Source of the DNA: Clostridiaceae bacterium
Lineage (GTDB): Bacteria; Bacillota; Clostridia; Oscillospirales; QAMX01
Assembly: GCA_018384365.1 (NCBI GenBank)
Contig: JAHAYX010000032.1
Span: 66,826 to 130,825 of the forward strand
Length of the DNA: 64,000 nt
Direction of reading: 5' to 3'
Below are positions 32,336-40,546 of the stretch, piece after piece. A model generated the notes under the pieces. That model made no database searches, was not told where the DNA came from, and saw only the letters and a list, made by a program, of their open reading frames with translations. The position numbers and the translations under genes were made by a program. Numbering within the stretch: position 1 is the first letter of the stretch; the number at the start of each line of letters is the position of its first letter.

Positions 32336-32559
32336 TGGGTGTATCTTACAAAAAACTATGGAAGTTGTTAATCGACAAGAATATGGGCAAAGGCAACCTC
32401 CGGGAGGCTGCACACCTCGCCCCCCATACCCTTACCAAAATGGGAAAAGGCGAGCCCGTATCGCTGACCGTGCTGTGCCGCATATGCGAGACCCTCGAGG
32501 TTGACCTTGGGGACATTGTTTCCTACACCCCCGCCCAAAAGGAGGACACGCCAGAATGA
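32335..32559 (+). CDS. small XRE/Cro-type DNA-binding protein
   Basis: 74 residues from ATG 32335, sharing its A with the previous TGA; GAGGAGG lies 7 nt upstream. Nearly the whole protein is one helix-turn-helix of the short YozG/Cro kind (KKLWKLLIDKNMGKGNLREA, then VLCRICETLEVDLGDIVSY). Such proteins occur at the ends of clostridial mobile-element operons. Its role may be to regulate the cassette together with the divergent XRE protein. Confidence 0.85.
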   Translation: MGVSYKKLWKLLIDKNMGKGNLREAAHLAPHTLTKMGKGEPVSLTVLCRICETLEVDLGDIVSYTPAQKEDTPE

Positions 32560-32666
32560 AGTACTATATATGCTGTGACTTTTTCGCCATAAAGATTGAA
32601 AATCCATCAGTTTTCACCTATAATCTTCTTGAAGACACAAAGTGTGCAATATTCTTTTACACATAA
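32556..32666 (+). CDS. small ORF, 36 residues
   Basis: ATG 32556 overlaps the TGA of the XRE gene (ATGA), with AGGAGGA 9 nt upstream, and the frame ends at TAA 32666. The peptide begins M-K-Y-Y-I-C-C-D-F-F and is aromatic-rich with three cysteines. A promoter for the next gene lies inside it. It may be a real small protein or the remnant of a longer one. Confidence 0.4.
   Translation: MKYYICCDFFAIKIENPSVFTYNLLEDTKCAIFFYT
32596..32624 (+). promoter_or_regulatory. promoter of the STAS-like gene
   Basis: TTGAAA (32596-32601), 17-nt spacer, TATAAT (32619-32624), about 55 bp before the GTG start. Confidence 0.6.
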
Positions 32667-32678
32667 GAGGTGGTTTTG

Positions 32679-33467
32679 GTGAAGGATTATTACTCCGACA
32701 ACGCTATCCGAACAGACAATATTATTACTTTAAAATACTGCAATCACCCAAAATGTGCATCTGATTTTTTGAGGTTAGTAAAAGAGGTATTGCGAAGAGG
32801 GTATAGTGAAATTGTAATCCGTTCAGATGCAATTTCTGTATTCCCTAATGCATGTGTCCCCATTGCAGGAATTATTGATTACTACACCCAGAATGGTGTA
32901 AACTTTGTGCATGACATAAATCCGGATTCTTATCTTTATAAATGCGGATTCATGGCTCCCTTCAAAAAAAGTCGCAAAGAGCTTCAGAGTGAGCAATTCC
33001 CATTTGACAAGATTTTTTATTATGAGGATTCTGGGCAAGTTGCTGATATAACGCAAGCGTACATTGATGCTAATAAGCCAATCGATATCAAACAATTGTT
33101 CAGCACCATCGGTGGATTTGATTGCTTTGACATTCGCATTGACAACATGCTAAACGATGCAGACTACTTAGTGTATGATGTATTCCAAAATGGGAAAGGC
33201 ACTGCAACCCGAGATGCTGGAGCGTACATCAGGCTGGACGTCGAAAACATTTTAAGGCGGAACCAATACGGTGTAATTTTAGATTTTTCTAATACCAAAA
33301 CTGTAAGCTCCTCTTTCATAGATGAACTTGTTTCCAAAATGGTCTTAGATTTGGGCTTTGTCACGTTTAACAATGCTATTCGTCTTGTAAATATGAATCC
33401 TGAAATATCTTTTTTGTGCGAACGCGCTCTTTATATGCGAATATCAGATACTTGGAAAAATCAATAA
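32679..33467 (+). CDS. protein with C-terminal STAS-like DUF4325 domain
   Basis: 262 residues from GTG 32679 (AGAGGTGG upstream; GTG 32670 is also in frame). The C-terminal 90 residues match the STAS-like DUF4325 pattern: AGAYIRLDVENILRR, then VILDFSNTKTVSSSFIDEL and a NAIRLVN strand. The N-terminal 150 residues contain a second, diverged region with EIVIRSDAISVFPNACVPIAG, which also looks STAS-like. AT-rich compared with the chromosome, indicating transfer. DUF4325 proteins occur with ATPase/kinase partners in signalling and defence loci; no partner is next to it here. Confidence 0.75.
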   Translation: MKDYYSDNAIRTDNIITLKYCNHPKCASDFLRLVKEVLRRGYSEIVIRSDAISVFPNACVPIAGIIDYYTQNGVNFVHDINPDSYLYKCGFMAPFKKSRKELQSEQFPFDKIFYYEDSGQVADITQAYIDANKPIDIKQLFSTIGGFDCFDIRIDNMLNDADYLVYDVFQNGKGTATRDAGAYIRLDVENILRRNQYGVILDFSNTKTVSSSFIDELVSKMVLDLGFVTFNNAIRLVNMNPEISFLCERALYMRISDTWKNQ

Positions 33468-33611
33468 TATTGAAATGCGTGGAGATTGTGGTTACAATCT
33501 CTGTTAGCGGACCCCAACACATGTCCAGTTAATTCTCAAAGATTTTGTACCAAGCAGTTCAATTTTAGTCGGTTATTCCTGGAACGCATGGAGGTCATCA
33601 CTCCTGGGACT

Positions 33612-33682
33612 TGCACCCCAAAATAGAAAATGCACCCCACCGACCGATGAGATGCACCCCGCAATTTTCGGCGGTGCACCCC
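33612..33682. repeat. array of four TGCACCCC direct repeats
   Basis: Exact copies start at 33612, 33631, 33653 and 33675 (spacing 19, 22 and 22 bp). The layout mirrors the AATCGTTCA array 3.7 kb to the left, although the unit differs. Together they bracket the cassette. No transposase adjoins. Confidence 0.7.
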
Positions 33683-33722
33683 ACGGCCACCGCTTTCTAT
33701 CAAAATTATAGCCCTTTGCCAC

Positions 33723-33776
33723 AACCGGACACCAGTTTTGATACAATACGTATCGAAGCGGGTGTCCGGTTTTATT
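33723..33776 (+). terminator. terminator after the second repeat array
   Basis: AACCGGACACC (33723-33733) pairs with GGTGTCCGGTT (33761-33771), with an inner GATAC/GTATC stem, followed by TTATTTT. Confidence 0.8.
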
Positions 33777-33783
33777 TTGCTGT

Positions 33784-34070
33784 AGAATTCTGATAAAGAA
33801 TGGTTGGACAAATCGGAATGATAGGAACAGACGAATGTTACTCTTGTTTTCAAATTCCCTTTTTGATTTACAGCGATTTGATACGCTTCTTCATTCGGCA
33901 TCGATAACCTGAGCCAGCGGATATTCATCAGGGAGCGCAGCATTTACTTCTGTTTCCGGGTATTTGCCGGGTGTTCTATGCCACGATAGCGTCTGTCCTC
34001 AGCCGCCAGCCGTTTGATGAGGAAACTCTTTTGCTGCCTGTTTCATGCGCCTCTCTCCCATAAGAAAATT
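33784..34070. other. region with degraded coding content only
   Basis: No intact gene with a start signal. On the minus strand a short stretch near 33880-33960 reads like coding (PETEVNAALPDEYPLAQVIDAE in outline) but is broken by stops. Probably the remains of a lost gene. Confidence 0.4.
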
Positions 34071-34098
34071 GCCCGCTCTTTTGCAGAGCGGGCAATTT
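34071..34098 (-). terminator. terminator of the PNPOx-like gene
   Basis: AAATTGCCCGCTC and GAGCGGGCAATTT form a 13-bp stem around TTTTGCA, 2 bp after the stop. Read leftward it continues TTTTCTTA. Confidence 0.8.
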
Positions 34099-34099
34099 A

Positions 34100-34492
34100 T
34101 TAAAACTCATGTACTTCGGGAGCCGCGGTGAAAGAAGAAAAGGTGGCAATGGCGTTCTTCAGGTACAGCACCTGGGTATTGGCGTCGTTCTCGTCATACA
34201 TGCTGCGCAGGCTGGTATAGTCGTCCAGCATGGATTTCTTGGCCTCCACGCGGTCATCCTCCACCAGCTCCGCGGCCACGCGCAGCCATACGCCGTCTTT
34301 GAACGCGCAGATCTCGCACTTGGGGTTGGCGGCCAGTTGTTTGGACACAGACTTGGACTTGCCGGTCTGAATATACAACTTGCCCTCAAAGATATGCGCG
34401 GTACCGAAAGGGCGAACGCGGGGCTGGTCACCCTCCACGGTGGCCAGATAGTAAGTGCCAGCAGACTTCAGAAATTCACATACTTTTTCCAT
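34100..34492 (-). CDS. pyridoxamine 5'-phosphate oxidase-like flavin-binding protein
   Basis: 130 residues from ATG 34492 (GGAGG 9 nt upstream). Single split-barrel domain: TYYLATVEGDQPRVRPFGTA, KLYIQTGKSKSVSKQL, PKCEICAF and VWLRVAAELVEDDR. This subgroup of small clostridial proteins usually binds FMN; it need not be a true pyridoxamine phosphate oxidase. It is divergent from a broken HxlR regulator gene, a common neighbour of such reductase-like genes. Confidence 0.88.
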   Translation of the reverse strand: MEKVCEFLKSAGTYYLATVEGDQPRVRPFGTAHIFEGKLYIQTGKSKSVSKQLAANPKCEICAFKDGVWLRVAAELVEDDRVEAKKSMLDDYTSLRSMYDENDANTQVLYLKNAIATFSSFTAAPEVHEF

Positions 34493-34626
34493 GTGAGATA
34501 CCTCCATTCATTTGATTGTTTGACGCATCATGACTTTTCTTATATAATACAATTTAAAAATTTGTTTGTAAAGTGGGTTCTATTCAGATTGATAATTCCC
34601 TGAAAGACACGATTTGGGGTTTTGTG

Positions 34627-34772
34627 ATGGAACTGCCCGCATGCCGGTTGAGACGACTCTGATGCCCACCGGAAACAAATGAAGGGTACTGGTTCTGCGG
34701 GATCTGTTGGGCGGCACCAAGCACCTCGGTGAATTGAAAAAGTACATCGTTACGCTGCCCCGGAAGTACTGA
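34627..34772 (+). pseudogene. HxlR-family regulator fragment, frameshifted and with an internal stop
   Basis: ATG 34627 starts M-E-L-P-A-C, then the frame shifts by one base near 34642 into P-V-E-T-T-L-M. A TGA at 34678-34680 replaces the conserved Trp of the G-x-K-W motif. After it comes VLVLRDLLGGTKHLGELKKY, the HxlR winged-helix core, and the frame ends at 34772. The second half of the domain is missing. Three independent defects mark it as dead. Confidence 0.75.
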
Positions 34773-34959
34773 CTGCCCGGCTCCGGGGCGGCTGCACCTA
34801 TTGCATGGCATGCATCTGCCGCTGTTCCACCCGAGCCATCGAGTACGGGAAAAGAGTGTCGAAAAGCCCGGATATTATTTCCTTGGCTATACGATTCTTG
34901 CGCTGGTGGCAGGATTGAAATACCTGCTCTTTGCGTTTTCAAGAGCAGTTAAATTTCTG

Positions 34960-34988
34960 TTGATTTTCCTATTAACCTACTGTATAAT
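34960..34988 (+). promoter_or_regulatory. promoter and operator of the second Rrf2 gene
   Basis: TTGATT (34960-34965), 17-nt spacer, TATAAT (34983-34988). CCTATTA...TAATAGG (about 34968-34991) is an inverted repeat covering the spacer and -10 box, a likely autoregulatory site. Confidence 0.65.
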
Positions 34989-35014
34989 AGGATTGTTTTG
35001 GAGGGGGGAGAGGT

Positions 35015-35446
35015 ATGTTCATTTCAACCAAAGGCCGCTATGCGCTGCGGGTCATGATCGACTTGGCAGAGCATCAGGCAGAGGGCTTTATTCCTCTGAA
35101 AATTATTGCGGAGCGGCAGGAGATTTCAGAGAAATATCTGGAGAGCATCATCAAGCTGTTGGTAAAAGCCAAACTGTTGAACGGTTTACGCGGCAAAGGC
35201 GGAGGTTATCAGCTGACAAAGGCACCGGAGCAATACACCGTGGGAAGTATTCTGCGAATGACTGAAGATTCCATAGCCCCGGTAGCTTGTCTTGAGCCCG
35301 GCGCCAGCGTCTGCCCTCGGGCAGCAGAGTGCCGCACCCTCTCTGTATGGCTGGGGCTTGACAAAGTCATTCATGATTATTTGGATAATATCACCTTGGC
35401 TGATCTGATGCGCAGCAATTCCGATGAATATGACTATGTTATCTGA
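35015..35446 (+). CDS. Rrf2-family regulator with IscR-like cysteines
   Basis: 143 residues, with GGAGGGGGGAG before the ATG. Winged helix at about 1-70 (STKGRYALRVMIDLAEHQ, SEKYLESIIKLLVKAKLL, LRGKGGGYQLTKAP). A cysteine cluster at about 93-107 (VACLEPGASVCPRAAECRT: C-x7-C-x5-C) resembles the [2Fe-2S] ligand region of IscR. Probably an iron-sulfur or redox sensor. No iscS/iscU follows; it is alone between its promoter and terminator, so its targets lie elsewhere. Confidence 0.9.
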   Translation: MFISTKGRYALRVMIDLAEHQAEGFIPLKIIAERQEISEKYLESIIKLLVKAKLLNGLRGKGGGYQLTKAPEQYTVGSILRMTEDSIAPVACLEPGASVCPRAAECRTLSVWLGLDKVIHDYLDNITLADLMRSNSDEYDYVI

Positions 35447-35466
35447 ACTGTATTTCTGGTTTTCAC

Positions 35467-35505
35467 AAAAAGGTGTCCGCCCAGTTTTTGGGCGGACACC
35501 TTTTA
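35467..35505 (+). terminator. terminator of the second Rrf2 gene
   Basis: AAAAGGTGTCCGCCC and GGGCGGACACCTTTT form a 15-bp stem around AGTTTTT, followed by ATT. Confidence 0.9.
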
Positions 35506-35764
35506 TTCATTCTGAAAGCTGTAAAAAAACGTTACAGATTTCGCCACAGCGAGCCGATGCATGGCAAAACACTGAGCCATGGAGTAACGCCTGGTTTTGG
35601 AATACTATGCTGCCACATTCTTTATGACAACATTTTCGTGCGGTATGTAGACATGAATTTCGGGATTTTATTGAAAAAGCAGGAGAAAAACTGCCGGAAT
35701 AATTAATTTATCAGCGTTATTGTATTCTGTGTAAATAATATTCTTTTTAAACGGTATTCTTTGA
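35506..35764. other. intergenic, nothing recognised
   Basis: AT-rich sequence between the Rrf2 terminator and the kinase promoter. No ORF with a ribosome binding site and no RNA gene seen. Confidence 0.5.
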
Positions 35765-35793
35765 TTGCGTATTGAAAGAGCGTATGTTATACT
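35765..35793 (+). promoter_or_regulatory. promoter of the six-module hybrid kinase
   Basis: TTGCGT (35765-35770), 17-nt spacer, TATACT (35788-35793). The leader would be about 240 nt long; I find no recognised riboswitch in it. Confidence 0.55.
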
Positions 35794-36043
35794 AAAAAAA
35801 TGAAATAATGTCTAAATTTCGGTTTTCAATGGTGTTATTTCAAATGACTTATTTGTCATGTTTCGTGACACAGGAATGAATCGCCAGTAGCGAATCCGGG
35901 AGTGACGGTCCATGCTTCATGCAGCGTTGAGATCACCGCCGGACAGCTTGCGCAATTTTCCGTGATAAAGAAGAGTACTGGGAGCCAGATTGATTTCAGT
36001 TTGATACTTGATACCCGGATACGAAGGAAAGGGAGCGTAGACT

Positions 36044-39000
36044 ATGGGGCCTGACCGCAAGTTTGAAACAGAAGAAAGCAGGAATTCCTGTTTGGATTTG
36101 CAGGAATTCTGTGACATGGAGCAATTATACAGACTGATCGACAACTGGTCTAAAAGCAGCGGAATGTCCGCCGTGATCGTGGATATGGAGGGCAATCGCA
36201 CTTCGGAGTCTTTTGGAATGACGGGATTTTGTCAAATGATCCATGACCATGAAAGCGGCGAGGCGGTCTGCGCATCCACCTGGAAAGCGGAGCATGACGG
36301 CATTTATGTATGCCCCATTGGCTTCTGCGATTTCTCTATTCCCATTATCCTGCCAAACGGTCAGATTTTGGGCAAGGTTCTGGCCGGACAGGCGCTCTCT
36401 GTCAATCAAAGCGAGGAAGAAATTCTGAAAAAGACCGTACAGCTTGGGCTTGACGAGGCGACGGTAAAGGCTGTTCTCTCCCGCGTCCATCGAAAAACGG
36501 AGAAGGAAATGGAGGGTTCCTATGAACTCCTGAAGGAGATGCTTCATTTCTTTATCGAGAAGAACTACTCCATCTGGGTCACCGATAATGAATTGAAAAA
36601 GGCTCCGGCGAAGAAGGACCGGATTCTGTCACAGATCACGCAGCTGATGTATAGCTATAACCTGACGGTGGATCTGGAAACGAAGACTTATACGCTGATT
36701 ACCGGCACCGGCATGGAGCGAACCGTAGAGGAATACAAACGGCACAGCCATCAGTCCGAGCTGACTGCCTTCCAGAACAGCATTATCCATCCCGCCTATG
36801 TGAACCGCTTCAATGAGCTTTTGGACTTTACGTCCGCCAGAAACAGCCCCTCGTCAAACGGTTTCAAAGGGACACTGGAGTACCCGGTTCTCTATCCTGG
36901 GGATGTGGAATATGAGTGGCACGAGATCAATGTGTTCATCGACACCGAGGAGGACGGAAGAAGAGTTGCCAACATCCTCGGCCGCGATATCACAGAGACC
37001 CATAACGCGCAGGAAAAGAGCGAAAAGGAACTGCGCGCTGCCGCCGCGAAAAACCAGATCCTGTCCGAGTTGACCAAAATGCTGTACAGCTATAACCTGA
37101 CGCTGAATCTTCGGACCGGCAAGTACAGCATGATCATCGGCACCGGTATGACGCAGTTCATGGAGATCTTCAAATCCACAGATGATTACGAGACGGCGTA
37201 CAAGCAGAAAATCACCTATTTGGATCCGGAGCATGTGGCGCAGTTCGCGGCCCTTGCCAGTCTGGACGCCCTGCGGGCCAGAACCAACGCCAACGGCTTC
37301 ATCGGCAGCCTGGAATATGGCGCCATCACGGACTACGGCGAAGAATGGCATGAGATCAACGTCTTTATCAGTACAGACGAAGCAGGGGAGCACATTGCCA
37401 ATATTCTGGGCCGCGATATCACGGACGCGCACAGACGCCAGGAACAGCGTGAAAACCAGCAAAGAGCGGCCATAGCCCGTGACCAGCTGCTCTCCGGTGT
37501 CACGAAAATGCTGTACAGCTACAACCTCACTGTGAATCTGGAGACCTGGAAGTATTCTCTGATTACCGGCACCGGTATGGACAACGTGCTGGAAACCATG
37601 CAGCACAGTGACGACTATGTGCTGCTTTGTGCGAAGCTTTCCCGAAATATTGCGCCGGAGGATCAGGAAAGTCTGGAAAAACTCATCGGCATCCATGCGC
37701 TGCAGGAAAAAATGAACGGCAGCGGCTTTGCCGGAACCCTCTCCTGCCGGGTTATTTCCGGCGAAGACAGCGAGTGGCATGAGATCAACCTCTTCATGGG
37801 CACCAACGAGGACGGTGTCCCCGTTGCCAACATTCTGGGGCGCGACATCACCGAGGTGCATGAGCAGCAGGCGGCGAAGGAGCGTGAGCTGAAAGCCTCT
37901 GCCGCGAAAGACCAGATTCTTTCCGACATTACAAAGACGCTGTACAGCTATAACGCCACGGTGAATCTGAACACCGGAAAGTACAGCCTGATCGTCGGCA
38001 CGGGCATGGAGGAGATTATTCAGCATTTTTCCCGGACGGATGACTATGAAACGGCGTGCGGATACCTGCTGGAGAAAGCACTTCCCGAATACCTGGAGGA
38101 AATGAACCGCCGCTTCTCGCTGGAGGCTCTGCGTGCCCAGAAAAATCTGAGCGGTCATATCGGACAGATCGAATACGCTGCAAAAACAGAAAGCGGGATC
38201 GGCTGGTTCGAGGTCAACGCCTTCATGGGGGTGGATGAGGAAGGAACCCCCATTGCCAATATTCTGGGCCGCGATATCACCGAGATCCACGAGGCCCAGG
38301 AACGCCGCGAAAACGAACTGAAAGCGGTGGCAGCAAAGGATCAGATCCTTTCCAACATCACAAAGACCCTGTACAGCTATAACCTGACCCTCAATCTGGT
38401 CAGCGGGAAATACAGCCTGATCGTCGGTACCGGCATGAAGGAGTTCGTGAAGATTTTTGAATCCACGGACGACTACGAAACGGCTTACCGGCAAAAAATC
38501 CGGTACGTAGCGGAGGAGCACATCGAAGCGTTCGGCAATTTCAGCAGCTTGTCCGCGCTGAGAGACCGGAAGCATGAAACGGGATATATCGGCAACCTGG
38601 AATATGCCGCAAAAACGGAAAAGGGCATCGAATGGCACGAGATCAACATCTTCCTCGGCACGGACGAAAACGGGGACCGCATTGCCAATATTCTGGGCCG
38701 AGACATTACCGAATCCCATGAGCTGCAGGAAATCAAGGAACGGGAGCTTCGCGCCTCCGCCGCGAGAGACCAGCTGCTTTCCGGCATTACCAAGATGCTG
38801 TATAGCTATAACATGACCGTGAATGTCAACAATGGGAAGTATACGCTGATCACCGGCACCGGTCTGGACGGCACTGTGTCCAGAATGGAGGCCACAGATC
38901 AATACGATGACATTTATCAAAGTTTTTTGCATGCTGTGGACCCTCAATACCGGCAAAGAGGCACAGAACTGCTGTCGCTGGACAGTTACCGGGGAAAACA

Positions 39001-40336
39001 GGACAAAACCGGGTATTTGGGCACGGAAGAATTTCCCATGCATTACACGGAAAAGCTGGAATGGCATGAAATCAATGTATTTGCCGGATATGACGATGAT
39101 GGCGAGCCTATCATCAACATTCTGGGGCGCGATGTGACTGAGGCCCATGATAAGGCGGATACGAAGGCACAGCTGGAGATTGCAAATGCCTCAAATGCCG
39201 CAAAATCCGCGTTCCTGTTCAATATGTCCCATGATATCCGCACACCCATGAATGCCATTATCGGTTTTACGGAGCTTCTGGAAAAACATCTGGACGATCA
39301 GGAACTGGCAAGGGCGTACATCAAGAAGATCCAGACGTCCAATGATTTTCTGCTTTCCCTGATCAACAACGTGCTGGAGATGGCGCGGATCGAAAGCGGA
39401 AAAGAGACCCTGGACGAATCCTGTTGGAACGCCTATCAATTCAACGATTCCCTGTATTCCCTGTTCGATTCGCAGATGAAGGCAAAAGGAATCGAGTTTA
39501 CCAGAACTTCGCAGGTCATACACCCCGAAGTGATCTGTGATGAAACCAAGCTCCGGGAGGTTTTCCTGAATATTCTGAGCAACGCCCTCAAGTATACCCC
39601 GGCAGGCGGAAAAGTGACCATGCGGCTGACGGAGCTCCCCTCCGACCGGCCCGGATATGCCGTGTATCAGACCGTTATTGAAGATACCGGGATCGGTATG
39701 TCCGAGGAATTCCTGCCTCATCTGTTTGAGGAGTTTACCAGAGAACGCTCCAGCACGGAGAGCCGTGTGACCGGCACCGGACTTGGTATGCCTATCGTGA
39801 AGAAACTGGTGGATCTGATGCAGGGAACCATTGAAGTGGAGAGCCGGATCGGCAAGGGAACCAGATTTACGGTGACACTGCCGCATCGGATCGCCGAACA
39901 GGAAAGCACCAATCGGTTGATTGAGAAAACATATGAGCACGAGTCCGATCATTTTAAGGGGAAACGCATTCTTCTGGCGGAGGATAATGATCTGAATGCC
40001 GAGATTGCCATTACGATCCTGCAGGAGGCCGGTTTTGAAGTGGAGCATGCCGCCGACGGCATTATCTGCGTGGATATGCTGGAAAAGGCGCCTTCCGGTT
40101 ATTATGACCTCATCCTGATGGACATCCAGATGCCGAACATGGATGGGTACAAGGCAACGCAGACGATCCGCAACTTTTCGGATGCCGAAAAAGCGGGGAT
40201 CACCATTGTTGCCATGACCGCCAATGCGTTTGAAGAAGACAAACGCAACGCTTACAGAGCCGGCATGAACCTGCACATCGCCAAACCGATCAAGGTGGAT
40301 GAACTGATGTCTGCTTTGATGGAGATATTGGAATAG
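36044..40336 (+). CDS. hybrid sensor histidine kinase: PocR-like domain, six tandem modules, HisKA, HATPase, receiver
   Basis: 1430 residues; GGAG 8 nt before the ATG. Residues about 25-175 form a PocR-like sensory domain (LYRLIDNWSKSSGMSAVIVD, CPIGFCDFSIPI), usually a small-ligand sensor. Then six copies of one module start at residues 191, 336, 479, 622, 765 and 908; the last five are 143 residues apart. Each copy has SYN-x-T near the start, GTGM, EWHEINVF-type and ANILGRDIT blocks, and looks PAS-like. HisKA follows (about 1057-1120: FNMSHDIRTPMNAIIGF), HATPase (about 1165-1285: LREVFLNILSNALKY, GTGLGMPIVKKL), and a C-terminal receiver (about 1305-1425: ILLAEDNDLNAEI, LMDIQMPNMDG, phosphoacceptor Asp). 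No transmembrane segment is evident, so it is probably cytoplasmic. It faces a second hybrid-kinase operon. Confidence 0.93.
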   Translation: MGPDRKFETEESRNSCLDLQEFCDMEQLYRLIDNWSKSSGMSAVIVDMEGNRTSESFGMTGFCQMIHDHESGEAVCASTWKAEHDGIYVCPIGFCDFSIPIILPNGQILGKVLAGQALSVNQSEEEILKKTVQLGLDEATVKAVLSRVHRKTEKEMEGSYELLKEMLHFFIEKNYSIWVTDNELKKAPAKKDRILSQITQLMYSYNLTVDLETKTYTLITGTGMERTVEEYKRHSHQSELTAFQNSIIHPAYVNRFNELLDFTSARNSPSSNGFKGTLEYPVLYPGDVEYEWHEINVFIDTEEDGRRVANILGRDITETHNAQEKSEKELRAAAAKNQILSELTKMLYSYNLTLNLRTGKYSMIIGTGMTQFMEIFKSTDDYETAYKQKITYLDPEHVAQFAALASLDALRARTNANGFIGSLEYGAITDYGEEWHEINVFISTDEAGEHIANILGRDITDAHRRQEQRENQQRAAIARDQLLSGVTKMLYSYNLTVNLETWKYSLITGTGMDNVLETMQHSDDYVLLCAKLSRNIAPEDQESLEKLIGIHALQEKMNGSGFAGTLSCRVISGEDSEWHEINLFMGTNEDGVPVANILGRDITEVHEQQAAKERELKASAAKDQILSDITKTLYSYNATVNLNTGKYSLIVGTGMEEIIQHFSRTDDYETACGYLLEKALPEYLEEMNRRFSLEALRAQKNLSGHIGQIEYAAKTESGIGWFEVNAFMGVDEEGTPIANILGRDITEIHEAQERRENELKAVAAKDQILSNITKTLYSYNLTLNLVSGKYSLIVGTGMKEFVKIFESTDDYETAYRQKIRYVAEEHIEAFGNFSSLSALRDRKHETGYIGNLEYAAKTEKGIEWHEINIFLGTDENGDRIANILGRDITESHELQEIKERELRASAARDQLLSGITKMLYSYNMTVNVNNGKYTLITGTGLDGTVSRMEATDQYDDIYQSFLHAVDPQYRQRGTELLSLDSYRGKQDKTGYLGTEEFPMHYTEKLEWHEINVFAGYDDDGEPIINILGRDVTEAHDKADTKAQLEIANASNAAKSAFLFNMSHDIRTPMNAIIGFTELLEKHLDDQELARAYIKKIQTSNDFLLSLINNVLEMARIESGKETLDESCWNAYQFNDSLYSLFDSQMKAKGIEFTRTSQVIHPEVICDETKLREVFLNILSNALKYTPAGGKVTMRLTELPSDRPGYAVYQTVIEDTGIGMSEEFLPHLFEEFTRERSSTESRVTGTGLGMPIVKKLVDLMQGTIEVESRIGKGTRFTVTLPHRIAEQESTNRLIEKTYEHESDHFKGKRILLAEDNDLNAEIAITILQEAGFEVEHAADGIICVDMLEKAPSGYYDLILMDIQMPNMDGYKATQTIRNFSDAEKAGITIVAMTANAFEEDKRNAYRAGMNLHIAKPIKVDELMSALMEILE
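36614..39190 (+). repeat. six tandem coding repeats of about 430 bp
   Basis: Unit starts at 36614, 37049, 37478, 37907, 38336 and 38765; the period is 435 bp once and then 429 bp four times. The copies have diverged between blocks but keep the same motifs, so they are old duplications under selection, not recent slippage. Confidence 0.9.
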
Positions 40337-40394
40337 GAAAGCTAAGGCACAAGGTTTTTCACTTCATACGACGAGAAACAGAGAAAAAAACGAA

Positions 40395-40435
40395 GAACCC
40401 TCTTTGAAATTATCCGTTTCAAAGAGGGTTCGTTT
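40395..40435. terminator. terminator between convergent kinase genes
   Basis: GAACCCTCTTTGAAA and TTTCAAAGAGGGTTC form a 15-bp stem around TTATCCG, with an A-run before and T-rich sequence after it, so it works in both directions. Confidence 0.85.
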
Positions 40436-40546
40436 CATTTTTGATCGTTTCCGGCGCTGTGCCGGATAGAGATACCCGTATGAAAGTTTTCCGGTGTTGC
40501 CCCTTTTTGCTTGTCGGAAGGCATACCGGGCGAAGAAGCGAGCGTT

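Noticed and set aside
29799-33682. CRISPR arrays at the two short-repeat clusters
   Set aside because: Units are 8-9 bp with 11-13 bp spacers and only four copies; no cas genes. This does not fit CRISPR.
29565-34100. Integration of the accessory region at tRNA-Pro with a duplicated tRNA 3' end
   Set aside because: I looked for a second copy of the tRNA 3' segment near 33.5-34.1 kb and found none. No intact integrase is present, so an att-site claim is unsupported.
36854-39148. 764-codon minus-strand open frame opposite the six-module kinase
   Set aside because: It mirrors the repeats of the kinase, lacks a start signal and has no recognisable domain.
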